Below, piece after piece: positions 33,109 through 36,325 of a stretch of DNA of 36,325 bases. A program made the position numbers and the translations under genes. The DNA is from an uncultured Bacilli bacterium (GTDB lineage: Bacteria; Bacillota_I; Bacilli_A; RF39; UBA660), in assembly GCA_947632205.1 (NCBI GenBank), contig CANROK010000009.1:1-36325 (forward strand). The letters are read 5' to 3'. Each line of letters starts with the position of its first letter. Position 1 is the stretch's first letter. The notes under the pieces were generated by a model. It searched no databases. It had not been told where the DNA came from and saw only the letters and a program-made list of their open reading frames with translations.

Positions 33109-35541
33109 ATGATAAAGTTAGAAAAAGTTAATAAATATTTTAATCGGCATAAAAAGAACCAAATTCATGTTATAAATGATACGACTTTGGAATTTAATGC
33201 AAATGGTTTAGTAGCAATTCTAGGTCCATCTGGCTGTGGTAAAACAACTCTTTTAAATACTATTGGTGGTTTAGATAATATAACAAGTGGGCAAATTTAT
33301 ATTGATGGGGAAAAAATTACTAGAAGAAGTGTTAATAAAATTGATGAGATAAGAAACTTAAATATTGGTTATATATTTCAAGATTATAAATTAGTTGATA
33401 ATTTATCAGTCTTTGATAATGTTGCTCTTTCTTTAAAATTAATTGGTATAAAAGATAAAGATGAAATAAATAAAAGAGTTATGTATACTTTAGAAAAAGT
33501 AAATATGGCTAGATATAAAAATAGACCCGCAAATATGTTATCAGGTGGCGAAAAGCAAAGAGTAGGAATAGCAAGAGCATTAGTTAAAAATCCTAAAATT
33601 ATTTTAGCTGATGAACCAACTGGTAATCTTGATAGTAAAAATAGTTTAGAAATAATGAATATTATTAAAAGTATATCTTCTAAATATTTAGTTATTTTAG
33701 TTACTCATGAGGAAGAGTTAGCGCGTTTCTATGCCACAGATATAATTGAACTTAAAGATGGAAACGTCGAAAAAATATATAAAAATAATAATGATAAAAC
33801 TTTAAATTATGAAGTAGAAAATCATATATATTTAAAAGATTTTAAAGATATTAAGAAAATAGTTGATGCTAATATTAATATTGATATTTATCGTAATAAT
33901 GAAGAAGATTTAAATATTAAAATAGTTATTAAAAATGGTAATATTTATATTGAAAATAATAATCATCATAAAATAGAAGTTGTAGATAATAATTCGAATA
34001 TTGAATTAATTGATGATCATTATAAAGAATTAAAAAATGTACCAATTAATACTGATTTTGATATTGAAAAGATAAGTAATAATTCTAAATTAAAATATAG
34101 TAGTATATTTAAACTTGGTTCATTTATTAGTTATGGCTTTAAAAAGATTCTTGATTATCCAACTTTAAAAAAGATCTTGTTATTTGGTTTTCTTTTATCC
34201 GGAATGTTTATCTTTTATGCTTTTTCTTCTATTATGGCTGCAATTAATATTGAAGATAAAGATTTTATTAGTATTAATAAAGAATATTTAACTTTAAGTA
34301 ATAATTTAACTATTAATGATTATCTAAATTATGAAAAGATGGATGATATAAATTATTTATTACCAGGTGATAGTCAAATTAATTTAAGAATACCTTATGA
34401 TAAATATTTACAAACTAGTTTGGATAGTGGTGTTATTAAAGGATCACTTTCTGATATAAATATGTTAAATAGTAACGATTTACTTTTAGGAAGAATGCCA
34501 ACAAATGCATATGAAATTGTTATTGATAAAATGGTCCTAGAAGATTTTATTAAAACTTATGATACTAATAGTGTTGGTTTATTTAGTATTGATGATTATT
34601 TAAATCATGAAGTATATTTAAATAATATGGCTAAATTTATAATTGTTGGTATTACCAAGTTAGATGAACCAAATATATATGCAAGTAGAGATTTATTTAT
34701 AAATATGCTTGCTAATAGTAATGATGAATATTCATATTATGAATATGATTATAACTATAAAAGTAATAGTACTTTTATTGATTATAGTTTACTTAAAGAT
34801 ACAATTAAATTAACTAAAGGTAAATATCCCGTTAATGATTATGAAGTAATTATTAATAAAGATAAAGAATATGAATATGATATTGGCGATAAAATTGATT
34901 TAAAAATTAATGATACTAAATTAAAAGTAGTTGGTTATTATGAAGTAATTAGTGATAATTATTTAGATAGTTATTTAGTTAATAATAATATGATAAAATA
35001 TAATTTAATTAATAATAACAATAAATTTACTATATATAGTAAAAATAAGGGTAATACTTTAAAATACTTTGAAAATTTAAAAATGAATATCAAAGATTCT
35101 TATGATTATAGTAAAAGTATGTATTTAGATTCAGTTACTGATTTAATTATTGGTACTCTTACTGTTTCCTTTGCTATTTTAATAATTTCTTTAGTAGAAA
35201 TTATATTAATGATCAGATCATCATTCTTATCAAGAATAAAAGAAGTTGGTATTTTTAGAGCAATTGGCGTAAAAAAGAAAGATATATATAAAATGTTTTC
35301 TGGAGAAATTTTAGCGATAACAATAATCTTTAGTATTCCAGGTATATTATTTATGAGTTATATATTGCATTGTTTAAGTAATATTGAAATACTAAAAGAT
35401 GCTTTTATGGTAAATTCATTTACCATTATTATAAGTATCCTAACTATATTAATATTTAATCTTGTTGTAGGCCTTATTCCTGTTTATAATACAATTAGAA
35501 AAACACCAGCGCAAATCCTTTCAAGAAATGATGTCAATTAA
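33109..35541 (+). CDS. ABC half-transporter, ATPase fused to FtsX-like permease (pair 2, second)
   Basis: This 810-aa partner of the preceding protein has Walker A GPSGCGKTT (39-47), IFQDYKLVDNL, signature LSGGEKQRVGIARA, ILADEPTGNLD and VTHEE. After the ATPase comes an unusually long charged linker (about 225-340) before the first membrane segment (KKILLFGFLLSGMFIFYAF, about 350). In the ectodomain the MacB-like motif appears twice: GRMPTNAYEIVI and GKYPVNDYEVII. Three C-terminal membrane segments end in the cytoplasmic RKTPAQIL typical of FtsX permeases. AAAGGATA lies before the ATG, and the gap to the upstream gene is 3 bases, so a heterodimer is likely. It ends in a bidirectional terminator. 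Confidence 0.9.
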   Translation: MIKLEKVNKYFNRHKKNQIHVINDTTLEFNANGLVAILGPSGCGKTTLLNTIGGLDNITSGQIYIDGEKITRRSVNKIDEIRNLNIGYIFQDYKLVDNLSVFDNVALSLKLIGIKDKDEINKRVMYTLEKVNMARYKNRPANMLSGGEKQRVGIARALVKNPKIILADEPTGNLDSKNSLEIMNIIKSISSKYLVILVTHEEELARFYATDIIELKDGNVEKIYKNNNDKTLNYEVENHIYLKDFKDIKKIVDANINIDIYRNNEEDLNIKIVIKNGNIYIENNNHHKIEVVDNNSNIELIDDHYKELKNVPINTDFDIEKISNNSKLKYSSIFKLGSFISYGFKKILDYPTLKKILLFGFLLSGMFIFYAFSSIMAAINIEDKDFISINKEYLTLSNNLTINDYLNYEKMDDINYLLPGDSQINLRIPYDKYLQTSLDSGVIKGSLSDINMLNSNDLLLGRMPTNAYEIVIDKMVLEDFIKTYDTNSVGLFSIDDYLNHEVYLNNMAKFIIVGITKLDEPNIYASRDLFINMLANSNDEYSYYEYDYNYKSNSTFIDYSLLKDTIKLTKGKYPVNDYEVIINKDKEYEYDIGDKIDLKINDTKLKVVGYYEVISDNYLDSYLVNNNMIKYNLINNNNKFTIYSKNKGNTLKYFENLKMNIKDSYDYSKSMYLDSVTDLIIGTLTVSFAILIISLVEIILMIRSSFLSRIKEVGIFRAIGVKKKDIYKMFSGEILAITIIFSIPGILFMSYILHCLSNIEILKDAFMVNSFTIIISILTILIFNLVVGLIPVYNTIRKTPAQILSRNDVN

Positions 35542-35566
35542 AAAAGATTCCGTTTGGAATCTTTTT
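35541..35566. terminator. Bidirectional terminator between ABC pair 2 and the 93-aa gene
   Basis: AAAAAGATTCC pairs perfectly with GGAATCTTTTT around GTTT, and T runs follow on both strands. It begins on the last base of the rightward gene and overlaps the leftward stop codon. Confidence 0.85.
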
Positions 35567-35846
35567 ATCTACTATGATTGATATTTTCTAGATACTGTGG
35601 AAATTTTTGAAGTGCTTCTTCTAATTTTGCATCATAATCCGCTATAACTTGATCTCTTAAATCATAATCGATATCATCAATACGATTTGTACCAAATAAT
35701 TCAATTGTATTTTTAATTAAATTATTCATATGTTGAATGGTATCTTCTTTATTAGTACCCCATAGAACTTGAATAGAATAAGCAATATCTTCTTCACATA
35801 GGGCAAGTTGTCTTCTTAATTCATAAGCTTTTTCTAAGACAGTCAT
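35565..35846 (-). CDS. Unidentified 93-aa cytoplasmic protein
   Basis: This leftward ORF has AAGGAGAG in front of its ATG (35844-35846) and ends at the bidirectional terminator, which supports it as real. The protein has no membrane segment or signal and is acidic and probably all helical (MTVLEKAYELRRQLALCEEDIA ... LRDQVIADYDAKLEEALQKFPQYL). One Cys is present. I recognise no motif or family. Upstream on the same strand are two tRNA genes, but these have their own terminator at 35931-35952, so the gene is probably expressed on its own; TATACT at 35863-35868 is a possible -10. Confidence 0.7.
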   Translation of the reverse strand: MTVLEKAYELRRQLALCEEDIAYSIQVLWGTNKEDTIQHMNNLIKNTIELFGTNRIDDIDYDLRDQVIADYDAKLEEALQKFPQYLENINHSR

Positions 35847-35930
35847 TATTAATCTCTCCTTTAGTATAAGTATAGCAATAAAATAAGTGGATGACTAGTA
35901 AAGTGATAAAACTTGACAAAATTAAACATT

Positions 35931-35952
35931 AAAAAAACTAGCATTTGCTAGT
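35931..35952 (-). terminator. Terminator of the leftward tRNA operon
   Basis: Leftward, ACTAGC pairs with GCTAGT around four bases (35937-35952) and is followed by seven T residues, a few bases after the tRNA-Glu CCA end. Confidence 0.85.
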
Positions 35953-35963
35953 AACTTACTTAT

Positions 35964-36040
35964 TGGTGACCCGTACGGGATTTGAACCCATGAATGCATG
36001 CGTGAAAGGCATGTGTGTTGAACCACTTCACCAACGGGCC
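35964..36040 (-). tRNA. tRNA-Glu (anticodon TTC)
   Basis: The cloverleaf folds on the minus strand. The acceptor GGCCCGT pairs with ACGGGTC, and the anticodon stem CATGC/GCATG encloses CTTTCAC with TTC as anticodon. The T-arm contains GGGTTCAAATCCC, and the terminal CCA is encoded. It is the second gene of a two-tRNA leftward operon. Confidence 0.95.
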
Positions 36041-36050
36041 ATAACTTAAA

Positions 36051-36127
<77 letters not shown>

Positions 36128-36147
36128 ATTAAGCTGTGACATAAAGA

Positions 36148-36176
36148 ATTGTATAATAAAAAGGATAAAAAAGCAA
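36148..36176 (-). promoter_or_regulatory. Promoter of the tRNA-Ile/tRNA-Glu operon
   Basis: Leftward, TTGCTT (36171-36176) and TACAAT (36148-36153) are 17 bp apart, about 20 bases before tRNA-Ile. Confidence 0.55.
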
Positions 36177-36259
36177 GTCTTTTTAGAAAAAAATAATATA
36201 ATTTGTCAATTTTTTCAATAAAAATAGCTTTTTGAGTCAGTGCTCTGTTTTGAAATATC

Positions 36260-36288
36260 TTGCATTTTCCAAATATATAAGGTATAAT
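36260..36288 (+). promoter_or_regulatory. Promoter of the rightward tRNA gene(s)
   Basis: TTGCAT (36260-36265) and a perfect TATAAT (36283-36288) are 17 bp apart. Transcription would begin near 36295, about six bases before the mature tRNA 5' end. Confidence 0.75.
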
Positions 36289-36300
36289 CATATTGTTGTT

Positions 36301-36325
36301 GGTTCCTTAGCTCAGTTGGTAGAGC
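36301..36325 (+). tRNA. 5' part of a rightward tRNA, cut by the window edge
   Basis: GGTTCCTTAGCTCAGTTGGT then AGAGC gives a 7-base acceptor strand, TA and a complete D-arm (GCTC ... GAGC). The anticodon lies beyond the window, so the amino acid cannot be named. Confidence 0.85.

Overview
The window is very AT-rich DNA from a Firmicutes/Mollicutes-like bacterium. It looks like the uncultured low-GC gut Bacilli of the RF39 type, although the sequence alone cannot fix the lineage. The evidence is the T-box leader on valS, tightly packed genes with small intrinsic terminators, Shine-Dalgarno sites of the AGGAGG/AGGTGAT kind, and an SMC protein with shortened arms like those of Mollicutes. TGA is a true stop (for example 21219-21221 and 23630-23632), so this is the standard bacterial code and not the Mycoplasma code. 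Nothing in the window is clearly a plasmid, prophage or integrated island; it reads as chromosomal.

Layout. Positions 1-1816 hold the start of a leftward gene, an unidentified 227-aa protein and a Xer-type tyrosine recombinase. Next comes pyruvate, phosphate dikinase (1888-4530). A promoter flanked by an 18-bp inverted repeat then drives two tandem NBD-FtsX fused ABC half-transporters (4863-9636). A 514-bp stretch with decayed coding remnants follows, then two overlapping genes for membrane-anchored WG-repeat-like proteins (10151-13127). A T-box leader controls valS (13365-15890). After it come an anchored serine hydrolase, recD2, a tiny TTG-start membrane protein, an AI-2E family exporter, and a dNMP-kinase-like gene overlapping a very short alaS (to 22966).

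Positions 23066-25145 hold three prepilin-like genes in one operon, running tail-to-tail into a leftward ylbJ-like gene. Divergent from ylbJ is a SepM/YlbL-type PDZ-protease gene, followed by rnc and smc. A second tandem pair of NBD-FtsX fusion genes fills 30928-35541. The window ends with a leftward 93-aa unknown protein, leftward tRNA-Ile and tRNA-Glu, and the 5' end of a rightward tRNA.

How it fits together. Much is housekeeping: translation (valS, alaS, tRNAs), RNA processing (rnc), chromosome upkeep (xer, recD2, smc) and PPi-linked pyruvate metabolism (PPDK). The rest concerns the cell surface: four MacB-like half-transporters, three pseudopilins, two anchored WG-repeat proteins, an anchored serine hydrolase and an extracytoplasmic protease. 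The least explained parts are the pseudopilin operon, whose middle protein has paired cysteines and lacks Glu5, and the symmetrical operator of the first ABC pair.
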